Shown: positions 1-5,675 of the stretch, in pieces
Position numbering within the stretch: the first letter of the stretch is position 1
Layout of the letters: every line of letters starts with the position of its first letter
Source: Actinomycetota bacterium
GTDB lineage: Bacteria > Actinomycetota > Actinomycetes > Mycobacteriales > Mycobacteriaceae
Direction: 5' to 3'
DNA: 5,675 bases
NCBI GenBank assembly: GCA_005789055.1
Contig: SYAA01000316.1
Location: forward strand, 1 to 5,675
Notes under the pieces: model-generated
Seen by the model: only the letters and a program-made list of their open reading frames with translations
Told to the model about the DNA's origin: nothing
Databases searched by the model: none
Program-made: the position numbers and the translations under genes

Positions 1-948
<948 letters not shown>

Positions 949-958
<10 letters not shown>

Positions 959-1311
959 GTCTCCGGCGGTCGGCGGCGTTGGAGGACCTCGTCGAACATC
1001 GTCAGGAAGTCCACGGGTTCGGCAGGGGTGAAGGCCGGGGAGGGCCAGACCCCCGGCACGTCAAGGGTGATGAGAACTGACCTCAGTGGCCGGCGTGGGT
1101 CCAGGGGCAGCCAACGCCGTAGATCCGAGGTGCCCCACAGGCGGAAGCGCTGCAACCACATTCCCAGCGGCTGCGTCCGGTACCCGCGGATCGACTGCAG
1201 CGGAATGACTCTCGCCGTTCCGGATGGAAAGTGGTAGCGCCGCAAAGTCAGTGCATGGCGGTCCAATTGAACCAGCCCATCGTCGTAATACTGACGCGGA
1301 GGCCTGGTCAT
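949..1311 (-). CDS. Small conserved protein, possibly PH-domain-like (Rv3819-like)
   Basis: This is a 120-aa protein of unknown function. I see no signal peptide, membrane segment or cysteine cluster. It has a beta-rich, basic/aromatic composition, with segments such as LTLRRYHFPSGTARVIPL (residues ~21-38), QSIRGYRTQPLG, RLWGTSDLRRWLPLD and RSVLITLDVPGVWPSPAFTP, then a helical end VDFLTMFDEVLQRRRP. The N-terminal pattern of short strands leading to an IPL-x-x-I turn resembles bacterial PH-like domains, but this is an inference. Its ATG overlaps the stop of the Rieske/MBL gene (ATGA on the minus strand, + coordinates 1308-1311), so it is coupled to it and probably cotranscribed. By position and size it matches M. 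tuberculosis Rv3819, which follows Rv3818. Its stop lies inside the last codons of the convergent FAH-like gene, leaving no room for a conventional terminator. Confidence 0.85.
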
Positions 1312-2855
1312 GCTGGCGAGCTGCGCAGTGGGTGGCCCTTACTGGTCAGGCAGCGACCCGATGCCAGATCCCACTGCCAGCCATGCAGATTGCACGTCAG
1401 CGTTGTGCCATCGACCACGCCGAACTTTGACAGGTCGGCTTTCAGATGCGGGCAGCGACGCTGAACCTCCCAGCCGTCCAGGGCGATTGTGGAAGTGTCG
1501 TCGTGGGCCTCGGCGAACCAGCCGTCGGCGTAGGCGATCCGCTCGTCGGTAAGACATTTGAAGAATGTGTACAGGTATTCGTTGTAACCGCCTACCCGCC
1601 AGGCTTTGAACCGGGTGGACAGGAAGATGGTGTTCACCCAGTCCGGCTCGTTGTCCCGAAGTACCGTCCGAACCAACTCCGGTGCGATTTCGAAGCCGTA
1701 GCGGAACTTTTCGTCCGCAATCGGCTCGCGCACAGTGCGTTTCGGAAAATCCAGCACGACTGTCTCGGATCCCATCTTGAGTTCGACCGGGTAGCCGATG
1801 CCATCGCAAATCTGGTCGCTGGCAAGCATGATCGGTTCGAATCGGGCTCGCAACGGGTCCAGCAGCGGCTCTCCGGTGGCCGGCGCCCAGCTTGCTTTCT
1901 CAGCGGTCAGCACTGGGGCCATCCGCTCGGCGTAGGCCGCGATGTAGGCGGCCTTGCCGGTGGTGAAGATCTCTTCGACCTCGGCATCGGGGATCGGGTG
2001 GGTCAGTGAAATCAGTTCAGCACCTTCGAAATTCGCCACCGAACCCGGAATCATCAATAATCCGCCGCGATTTCCGTGCAACTGCATCTGGTCCAAGAAC
2101 ACCATCTCGTCGGGGAAGATATTGCCAGGATCGCCGTGGTCGTCGTTGAGGTAACGCAACTCCGGATCCAGGAAGCATGGCGGTCCGGCGGACGGGATCA
2201 CCCAGGTGGCACCTACGTCGGCGATGTACTGCCGGCAGCGGTCCATTCCGCGCTGGCGCTTCTGGATTGCGAAGGCCTGCTTGGCGCGCTCGGGCATGTC
2301 GTAGACCATCGGATACCAGATCGCTCCGGAGTACTGCGTCATGTGAACATCGACGCCGCCGAATTCGGCCAATGGATCCAGCGTCAGCGGCCGGGAGTCA
2401 TTCATGTTGAACATCGTCGTGACGCCGTCGGAGATGATGATTCCGGAGTCGCCGATCGGACCGTCGGCCGGAGCCCGCAACGCGATGATCATGATGTCGA
2501 GGGCACCCCGGGGCCCACTGAGATGGTGCTTGACGGAATCCTCGGTCTCGACAAACTGGTGAAAGCCCAACGCCTGCAACTCACGCTTGAGATCGGGAAC
2601 CGGATAGTCGGGTAGGAGCACCACTGCGTCTTTGTTGACATGCGCGATGAGCAGTGCGGGGTCGAAGTGGTCTTTGTGCAGATGCGAGATATAGAGGTAG
2701 TCGCAGTCACCGAGGGCGGCCCAGTCGAGGCCACGGTTGTCCGGAAACACGAACCACGAACCGAAATAGGCCGGGTTGAGCCACGGGTCACACAGAATAC
2801 TGCCCGCGTTCGTATCGACTCGAAAACCGGCATGGCCGACGCTGGTGACCTGCAC
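1308..2855 (-). CDS. Metallo-beta-lactamase-fold protein with C-terminal Rieske [2Fe-2S] domain (Rv3818-like)
   Basis: I place the start at GTG 2853-2855, giving 515 aa, because a near-perfect Shine-Dalgarno (GGAGAGGA) sits 5 nt upstream; an upstream GTG at 2880-2882 would add nine residues but has no such site. The N-terminal part is an MBL (UlaG/CMAH-like) domain: VTSVGHAGF near the start, CDPWLNP around 22-28, the metal motif HLHKDH (H58, H60, D62, H63) and NMNDS around 150-154. The C-terminal part is a Rieske domain: CPH (C468, H470), 17 residues, then CNLHGWQWDL (C488, H491), with all four cluster ligands present. The pairing recalls CMP-sialic acid hydroxylase (CMAH), but there the Rieske domain is N-terminal, and nothing here indicates sialic acid metabolism. 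A cytoplasmic oxygenase- or hydrolase-type role is likely; the substrate is unknown. The length agrees with remembered M. tuberculosis Rv3818 (about 516 aa). It heads a two-gene minus-strand unit with the small Rv3819-like gene. Confidence 0.9.
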   Translation of the reverse strand: MQVTSVGHAGFRVDTNAGSILCDPWLNPAYFGSWFVFPDNRGLDWAALGDCDYLYISHLHKDHFDPALLIAHVNKDAVVLLPDYPVPDLKRELQALGFHQFVETEDSVKHHLSGPRGALDIMIIALRAPADGPIGDSGIIISDGVTTMFNMNDSRPLTLDPLAEFGGVDVHMTQYSGAIWYPMVYDMPERAKQAFAIQKRQRGMDRCRQYIADVGATWVIPSAGPPCFLDPELRYLNDDHGDPGNIFPDEMVFLDQMQLHGNRGGLLMIPGSVANFEGAELISLTHPIPDAEVEEIFTTGKAAYIAAYAERMAPVLTAEKASWAPATGEPLLDPLRARFEPIMLASDQICDGIGYPVELKMGSETVVLDFPKRTVREPIADEKFRYGFEIAPELVRTVLRDNEPDWVNTIFLSTRFKAWRVGGYNEYLYTFFKCLTDERIAYADGWFAEAHDDTSTIALDGWEVQRRCPHLKADLSKFGVVDGTTLTCNLHGWQWDLASGRCLTSKGHPLRSSPA

Positions 2856-2860
2856 GAATT

Positions 2861-2868
2861 TCCTCTCC
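2861..2868 (-). promoter_or_regulatory. Strong ribosome binding site deciding the Rieske/MBL start
   Basis: On the minus strand the bases read GGAGAGGA, followed by AATTC and then GTG at 2855-2853. The match to the anti-Shine-Dalgarno of 16S rRNA and the 5-nt spacing favour this GTG over the longer reading that starts at GTG 2882. Confidence 0.8.
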
Positions 2869-2890
2869 GCTGGTAGAAGCACCTATCGAG

Positions 2891-2896
2891 AGTTTA
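2891..2896 (-). promoter_or_regulatory. Predicted -10 element for the Rieske/MBL gene
   Basis: The minus strand reads TAAACT, fitting the mycobacterial housekeeping sigma pattern TANNNT. Transcription would begin about 7 nt downstream, near 2884 (an A on the minus strand), giving a 5' leader of about 29 nt that contains the strong ribosome binding site. I see no convincing -35 hexamer. This is a prediction from sequence pattern only. Confidence 0.45.
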
Positions 2897-2912
2897 GCGG
2901 CCGGTGCCGCAC

Positions 2913-2918
2913 TAGGCT
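2913..2918 (+). promoter_or_regulatory. Predicted -10 element for a leaderless acyltransferase mRNA
   Basis: The plus strand reads TAGGCT (TANNNT). Only seven bases separate it from GTG 2926, so the expected transcription start falls on or next to the start codon itself. There is no Shine-Dalgarno in the gap. Both points indicate a leaderless transcript, a common arrangement in mycobacteria. No clear -35 hexamer is visible. It lies 16 bp from the opposing predicted -10 at 2891-2896, so the two promoters probably compete. Confidence 0.5.
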
Positions 2919-2925
2919 GACGAGC

Positions 2926-3696
2926 GTGGAACCGGCGTACGGAACTGTCATCGCGGCTGTTCGTCTGCTGTGGCGCATCCAGGGCTTGAGTTTCACCATC
3001 ACCGGAATGGAGAACCTGCCCGCAGTAGGCGGCGCGGTGGTGGCGATCAACCACACCGGTTACTTCGACTTCACGTTCGCGGGCCTACCCTCCTACCGCC
3101 TCACGCCGCCTCGGTTGGTGCGGTTCATGGCCAAACAAGAGGTCTTCGATCACTCGGTCACCGGCCCGATCATGCGCAGTCTGCGGCACATCCCGGTCGA
3201 CCGTTCCAGTGGTGCGGCCTCATTCGATGCCGCGGTGAGAGCGCTGGGGGCCGGCGAATTGGTGGGGGTCTACCCCGAGGCGACAATCAGTCGCAGTTTC
3301 GAACTCAAGGAGTTCAAGTCGGGTGCGGCACGCATGGCCATCGCCGCCGACGTGCCGATCATCCCGCACATCGTTTGGGGTGCCCAACGCATCTGGACCA
3401 AGGATCACCCGCGGAATATGTGGAGGCCCAAGGTGCCGATCTCCATCGCCGTCGGAGAACCCATCCCGCCCAGCGTGCCGGCCACCGAACTCACCGCGCT
3501 GTTGCGATCGCGGATGCAGCACCTGCTCACAGCTGTTCAGGACGCCTACGGTCCGCATCCGCCTGGCGCGTTCTGGGTGCCGCACTCCCTCGGTGGCGGC
3601 GCGCCCACACCCGCCGAAGCCGCCGAACTCGAAACCGCCGAATTGGCCGAACGGGCCGCCCGCCGCCAGCAGCACGGCAGCGGCACGGCAGACTAG
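2926..3696 (+). CDS. PlsC-type acyltransferase, first of a tandem pair (Rv3816c-like)
   Basis: This is a 256-aa member of the lysophosphatidate acyltransferase (PlsC/AGPAT) superfamily, which moves an acyl chain from acyl-CoA or acyl-ACP to an alcohol, typically lysophosphatidic acid, at the inner face of the membrane. Motif I is NHTGYFD with the catalytic H43-x4-D48; motif II is IPVDR (89-93); motif III is YPEATISRSFE (116-126), in place of the usual FPEGT-R-S; motif IV is PIIPHIVWG (144-152). An amphipathic N-terminus (AAVRLLWRIQGL) may contact the membrane; no clear transmembrane helix is seen. The C-terminal tail is Ala/Glu/Arg-rich. GTG 2926 is chosen because the protein then begins MEPAYGTVI, matching how I recall Rv3816c and aligning with the second paralogue, and because a -10 sits just upstream. 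The open frame extends back to 2776, but that part is antisense to the Rieske gene. The next gene starts 6 bp after the stop. The actual acceptor is unknown. Confidence 0.93.
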   Translation: MEPAYGTVIAAVRLLWRIQGLSFTITGMENLPAVGGAVVAINHTGYFDFTFAGLPSYRLTPPRLVRFMAKQEVFDHSVTGPIMRSLRHIPVDRSSGAASFDAAVRALGAGELVGVYPEATISRSFELKEFKSGAARMAIAADVPIIPHIVWGAQRIWTKDHPRNMWRPKVPISIAVGEPIPPSVPATELTALLRSRMQHLLTAVQDAYGPHPPGAFWVPHSLGGGAPTPAEAAELETAELAERAARRQQHGSGTAD

Positions 3697-3702
3697 GCGC
3701 CG

Positions 3703-4449
3703 ATGGAACTGGTATATCGCGCCCTGGAATTCGGTTCTTTTGTTGCGGCCAAGGTCGCGGGCATCACGATCACCTACGAGGGTTTGGAGAACCTGCCCGC
3801 CCACGGCGGAGCAGTGGTGGCGGCCAATCACACCAGCTACGTCGATTTCCTGCCGGTGGGCTTAGCCGGCCGCAAACGGGGGCGCTGGATCAGGCTGATG
3901 CCCAAGGCCGAAATGCAGAAGGTCGCCATTGTCAACTTTGTGATCAGACATACCGGCGCCATACCGGTGGACCGTCAGGCCGGTGCGGCCGCCTACGCCG
4001 AGGCGGTGCGCGCACTGCGGTCCGGCGAACTGGTAGGGGTCTATCCGGAGGCCACCATCAGCCGAAGTTTCGAACTCAAGGAATTCAAGAGCGGCACGGC
4101 TCGGATGGCGCTGGAGGCCCAGGTGCCGATCGTGCCGATGATCATTTGGGGATCGCAGCGCATTTGGACCAAGGGTCATCCAAAGAACCTGGGCCGCAAT
4201 AAGATTCCGATCGTCGTTCGGATCGGTAGACCGTTGACACCGTCCGGGACCCCGGTCGAACTCGATGCGGCGCTGCGTGCGGCGATGACCGCGCTGTTGC
4301 ACGACGTTCAAGAGCTCTATCCGCACCCACTGGGCGCCTATTGGGTTCCGCGGCGGCTGGGCGGTGGCGCGCCGACGCCGGCCGAGGCAACCCTTATCGA
4401 TGAAGCTGATTCGCTGCAGCGGGCGCGCCGTGCCGCGCAGGAACCCTGA
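3703..4449 (+). CDS. PlsC-type acyltransferase, second of a tandem pair (Rv3815c/Rv3814c-like)
   Basis: This is a 248-aa paralogue of the preceding gene. H43-x4-D48 lies in NHTSYVD, IPVDR at 87-91, YPEATISRSFE at 114-124 and PIVPMIIWG at 142-150, so all four acyltransferase blocks are intact. The block around motif III is identical to the first copy over about 24 residues (first copy 110-133, second 108-131), and both share the C-terminal LGGGAPTPAEA. The N-terminal half and the region between motifs I and II differ strongly, which suggests different acyl donors or acceptors. ATG 3703 follows the upstream stop by 6 bp with only a weak Shine-Dalgarno, so it is probably translated by reinitiation from the same mRNA. 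The stop TGA (4447-4449) overlaps a following ATG. The last nine residues and the stop lie in the first copy of a 35-bp tandem repeat. M. tuberculosis has three such genes in a row, as I recall; only two occur here. Confidence 0.92.
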   Translation: MELVYRALEFGSFVAAKVAGITITYEGLENLPAHGGAVVAANHTSYVDFLPVGLAGRKRGRWIRLMPKAEMQKVAIVNFVIRHTGAIPVDRQAGAAAYAEAVRALRSGELVGVYPEATISRSFELKEFKSGTARMALEAQVPIVPMIIWGSQRIWTKGHPKNLGRNKIPIVVRIGRPLTPSGTPVELDAALRAAMTALLHDVQELYPHPLGAYWVPRRLGGGAPTPAEATLIDEADSLQRARRAAQEP

Positions 4450-4484
4450 TGAAGCGGGCGCGCCGTGCCGCGCAGGACCCCTGA
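4449..4484 (+). CDS. Possible 11-codon mini-ORF inside the tandem repeat
   Basis: This short frame encodes MKRARRAAQDP and stops with TGA at 4482-4484. Its ATG overlaps the stop of the second acyltransferase (TGATG, 4447-4451), and its own stop overlaps the ATG of the HAD gene (TGATG, 4482-4486). An AGGA sits 6 nt before its start. It repeats the acyltransferase's last nine residues with one change (E to D). It most likely arose as a by-product of the 35-bp duplication, and ribosomes may pass through it to reach the HAD gene. A function for the peptide itself is not implied. Translation is predicted, not shown. Confidence 0.45.
   Translation: MKRARRAAQDP
4474..4477 (+). promoter_or_regulatory. 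Ribosome binding site supporting the HAD start at ATG 4484
   Basis: AGGA lies six bases before ATG 4484. Together with the DVDGT motif needing to sit close to the N-terminus, it fixes the HAD start here rather than at the in-frame upstream codon at 4364, which would add 40 low-complexity residues encoded within the acyltransferase gene and the repeat. Confidence 0.65.
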
Positions 4485-5296
4485 TGCTGCCGGCGCTGAT
4501 CGCGACCGACGTGGACGGGACTCTGCTCAACGGGTCGGACCGCATCACTGCGCGCACGCGGGAGGCGAGTGTGGCCGCCATGGCGGCCGGGACACAGTTC
4601 GTCCTCGCCACTGGTCGACCTCCGCGATGGATCGCGCCGGTCGTTGATGAACTCGGGTTCGCGCCACTGGCGGTGTGCGCCAACGGAGCGGTCATCTACG
4701 ACGCGGCCACCGATCGGGTGATCTCGGCGCGGACCCTGTCGGTGGATGTGCTTGCGGAACTCGCCGAGATCGCGGACCGGACGGTGCCCGGCTGCGGTCT
4801 GGCCGCCGAACGGGTGGGCCGCACCGCTCACGACTCGGCCACCCCGCAGTTCGTCAGTGCACCCGGCTACGAACACGCGTGGCTCAATCCGGACAACACC
4901 GAGGTGTCCTTCGCCGATGTGCTCAGTGCCCCAGCGGTCAAACTGCTGGTGCGCAAACCGGGGATGCCGAGTTCGGAGTTGGCCGCCGCATTGGCTAAAC
5001 ACGTTGGCTTCCTTGGTGACATCACCTACTCGACCAACGACGGTCTAGTAGAGATCAGCCCGATCGGTATCAGCAAGGCGATCGGGCTGCAGGAGATCGC
5101 CCGGCCACTGGAGATCGGCGCGCAGGACACGGTCGCCTTCGGGGACATGCCCAACGACGTCCCGATGCTGGTGTGGGCCGGCCACGGCGTGGCGATGGGC
5201 AATGCTCACCCGGAGACGGTCGAAGCGGCCAACGAGGTCACCGCATCCAACGACGACGACGGGCTGGCCCGGGTGCTCGAGCGCTGGTGGCTTTAG
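4484..5296 (+). CDS. Cof-type (IIB) HAD-superfamily phosphatase (Rv3813c-like)
   Basis: This is a 270-aa cytoplasmic phosphohydrolase of the haloacid dehalogenase superfamily with a large C2B cap. All four catalytic motifs are visible: I, DVDGTLL with nucleophile D9 and acid/base D11; II, LATGRP with T43; III, K198 in GISKAIGLQ; IV, GDMPNDVPML with D221 and D225 for Mg2+. Between motifs II and III, an ANGAVIYD segment (66-73) marks the start of the cap, as in Cof/YbiV-like sugar-phosphate or FMN phosphatases. The real substrate cannot be read from sequence. The length fits M. tuberculosis Rv3813c (about 273 aa, from memory). It is the last gene of the acyltransferase operon, reached through TGATG coupling. 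Removing a phosphate from an acylated glycerophosphate or related intermediate is an attractive link to its neighbours but remains inference. The stop is TAG at 5294-5296. Confidence 0.93.
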   Translation: MLPALIATDVDGTLLNGSDRITARTREASVAAMAAGTQFVLATGRPPRWIAPVVDELGFAPLAVCANGAVIYDAATDRVISARTLSVDVLAELAEIADRTVPGCGLAAERVGRTAHDSATPQFVSAPGYEHAWLNPDNTEVSFADVLSAPAVKLLVRKPGMPSSELAAALAKHVGFLGDITYSTNDGLVEISPIGISKAIGLQEIARPLEIGAQDTVAFGDMPNDVPMLVWAGHGVAMGNAHPETVEAANEVTASNDDDGLARVLERWWL

Positions 5297-5311
5297 CCGA
5301 GCCGGGGTGAA

Positions 5312-5340
5312 TCGACAGAACCGGACCGCACTTCTACGGT
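5312..5340 (+). promoter_or_regulatory. Predicted sigma-A-type promoter for the PE-like gene
   Basis: TCGACA (5312-5317) is one base away from the TTGACA -35 consensus. A 17-bp spacer leads to TACGGT (5335-5340), which fits the mycobacterial -10 pattern TANNNT. Transcription would start near 5347, leaving a leader of about 40 nt before ATG 5388. This would make the PE-like gene independent of the HAD operon, although read-through is also possible, as no clear terminator is seen after the HAD stop. Confidence 0.5.
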
Positions 5341-5374
5341 GAGGTCGATGCCGCGGCAACCGGCCGCGTCCAAC

Positions 5375-5380
5375 GGGAGG
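5375..5380 (+). promoter_or_regulatory. Strong ribosome binding site for the PE-like gene
   Basis: GGGAGG lies 7 nt before ATG 5388. It is the best plus-strand Shine-Dalgarno in the window and fixes the start of the last gene, which was not obvious from ORF length because the gene is cut by the window edge. Confidence 0.8.
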
Positions 5381-5387
5381 TCGACCC

Positions 5388-5675
5388 ATGGTTCTCAACG
5401 TCAGCGCTGCTTCAGTAGGTGTGTCGGCGGCAGCCGAGTCCGGTGTGAGCGCGCAGATGAGTGCGGCGACAGCAGTGGCAGCGCAGGCGTTGGTGGCCGT
5501 CATGCCGATGGGTGCCGATCTCGACTCTGTGCACTTCGCGGCGGCTCTCAACGCGGTCGGCGCCTCCTACATCGGCATCGCCATCGAGCATTTGGCCGAC
5601 CGAGGCCTCTTCGCTGAGGCGCAGAGCCTCGCGGCCGCGACCTACACCGCGACCGAAGCAATCAGCAACACTGCG
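5388..5675 (+). CDS. PE-domain-like protein, N-terminal part (partial, runs off right end)
   Basis: Ninety-six codons are open from ATG 5388 to the window edge. The sequence is Ala-rich and helical: a first helix (about 5-38), a turn MPMGADLDSVHFAAAL (39-54), a second long helix (about 48-82), then ATYTATEAI. The layout of two antiparallel helices, a (G)AD-x-x-S turn and a Y-x-x-x-E motif (Y86, E90) matches mycobacterial PE proteins, which pair with PPE partners and leave the cell through ESX (type VII) systems; Y-x-x-x-D/E is the general export motif. The classical Pro-Glu pair near residues 8-9 is missing (ASVGV there), so this is a divergent PE or PE-like protein. A PPE gene could follow outside the window. 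In M. tuberculosis the neighbour of Rv3813c is a PE_PGRS gene, as I recall, so a PE-family gene at this place would be in keeping. Whether a C-terminal extension follows cannot be seen. Confidence 0.72.
   Translation, partial: MVLNVSAASVGVSAAAESGVSAQMSAATAVAAQALVAVMPMGADLDSVHFAAALNAVGASYIGIAIEHLADRGLFAEAQSLAAATYTATEAISNTA

Larger units (their letters stand above)
4418..4486 (+). repeat. 35-bp tandem duplication across the acyltransferase/HAD junction
   Basis: Bases 4418-4451 and 4453-4486 are two 34-bp copies that differ at one position (A at 4443 versus C at 4478), giving a 35-bp period. Each copy carries the same elements: codons for RARRAAQ(E/D)P, an AGGA Shine-Dalgarno core (4439-4442 and 4474-4477), and a TGATG stop/start overlap six bases after it. 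The duplication is recent-looking and keeps the coupling signals in both copies. Confidence 0.92.

Noticed and set aside
1446..2615. Two long plus-strand open frames antisense to the Rieske/MBL gene (187 and 179 codons)
   Set aside because: The opposite strand has an intact gene with catalytic motifs across this stretch. The antisense frames have no ribosome binding site, no domain, and composition typical of shadows in high-GC DNA.
2856..2882. A nine-residue longer Rieske/MBL protein starting at GTG 2882
   Set aside because: There is no good Shine-Dalgarno before it, and a GGAGAGGA site lies at the right distance from GTG 2855. The shorter form also matches the expected length.
2776..2925. 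A 50-residue N-terminal extension of the first acyltransferase
   Set aside because: It lies largely antisense to the start of the Rieske gene and crosses the divergent promoter. It does not resemble acyltransferase sequence, whereas GTG 2926 gives the alignable N-terminus.
2970..4202. A 410-codon open frame on the plus strand spanning both acyltransferases
   Set aside because: It is in the wrong frame relative to two well-supported acyltransferase genes, is rich in R, G and H as expected for an out-of-frame reading of GC-rich codons, and contains no recognisable domain.
4364..4483. A 40-residue N-terminal extension of the HAD phosphatase
   Set aside because: It overlaps the acyltransferase gene and the 35-bp repeat, is low-complexity and Arg-rich, and HAD proteins of this type begin just before the DVDGT motif.
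4418..4486. CRISPR-like repeats
   Set aside because: There are only two directly abutting copies with no spacer, and they lie inside coding sequence, so this is a simple tandem duplication.
3862..5002. Long minus-strand open frames antisense to the second acyltransferase and the HAD gene
   Set aside because: They mirror well-supported plus-strand genes with full catalytic motifs and carry no recognisable domain themselves.
5288..5299. Possible terminator hairpin (GGCTTTAGCC) at the HAD stop codon
   Set aside because: The stem is at most four base pairs with a two-base loop and there is no U-tract, so it cannot be supported as an intrinsic terminator.

Overview
The window looks like chromosome of a non-tuberculous Mycobacterium (Mycolicibacterium-like). 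It is high-GC and densely packed, with stop/start overlaps such as ATGA and TGATG. Its gene set matches, from memory, the M. tuberculosis neighbourhood Rv3813c-Rv3819 plus serS (Rv3834c). No species call is possible from the sequence alone.

Layout from left to right: (1) the 3' end of serS on the + strand, whose stop overlaps the start of (2) a 276-aa protein with a fumarylacetoacetate-hydrolase (FAH)-like fold signature. That gene converges on, and overlaps by 10 bp, (3) a 120-aa small protein on the - strand (Rv3819-like), which is translationally coupled (ATGA) to the gene upstream of it, (4) a large - strand gene for a metallo-beta-lactamase-fold protein with a C-terminal Rieske [2Fe-2S] domain (Rv3818-like). 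A compact 70-bp divergent promoter region then separates it from a + strand operon: (5) and (6) two tandem PlsC-type acyltransferases (Rv3816c/Rv3815c/Rv3814c-like), (7) an 11-codon mini-ORF created by a 35-bp tandem duplication, and (8) a Cof-type HAD phosphatase (Rv3813c-like). After a 91-bp intergenic region with a recognisable promoter and a strong ribosome binding site comes (9) the 5' part of a PE-domain-like protein with a type VII (ESX) secretion motif, running off the right end.

Functionally, the two acyltransferases and the HAD phosphatase form one translationally linked unit. Transfer of acyl groups to a glycerophosphate-type or other alcohol acceptor, followed by phosphate removal, is a plausible but unproven theme. 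The Rieske/MBL protein is an oxygenase-like or electron-transfer protein of unknown substrate, fired from the opposite side of the same promoter.

The most distinctive local features are the 35-bp duplication at the acyltransferase/HAD junction, which keeps translational coupling intact in both copies; the tight divergent promoter with a probably leaderless GTG gene on one side; and the direct serS-to-Rv3819-like adjacency, where M. tuberculosis carries the sulfolipid-1 locus. All other genes look intact, and I see no insertion sequences, CRISPR arrays, tRNAs or clear intrinsic terminators.
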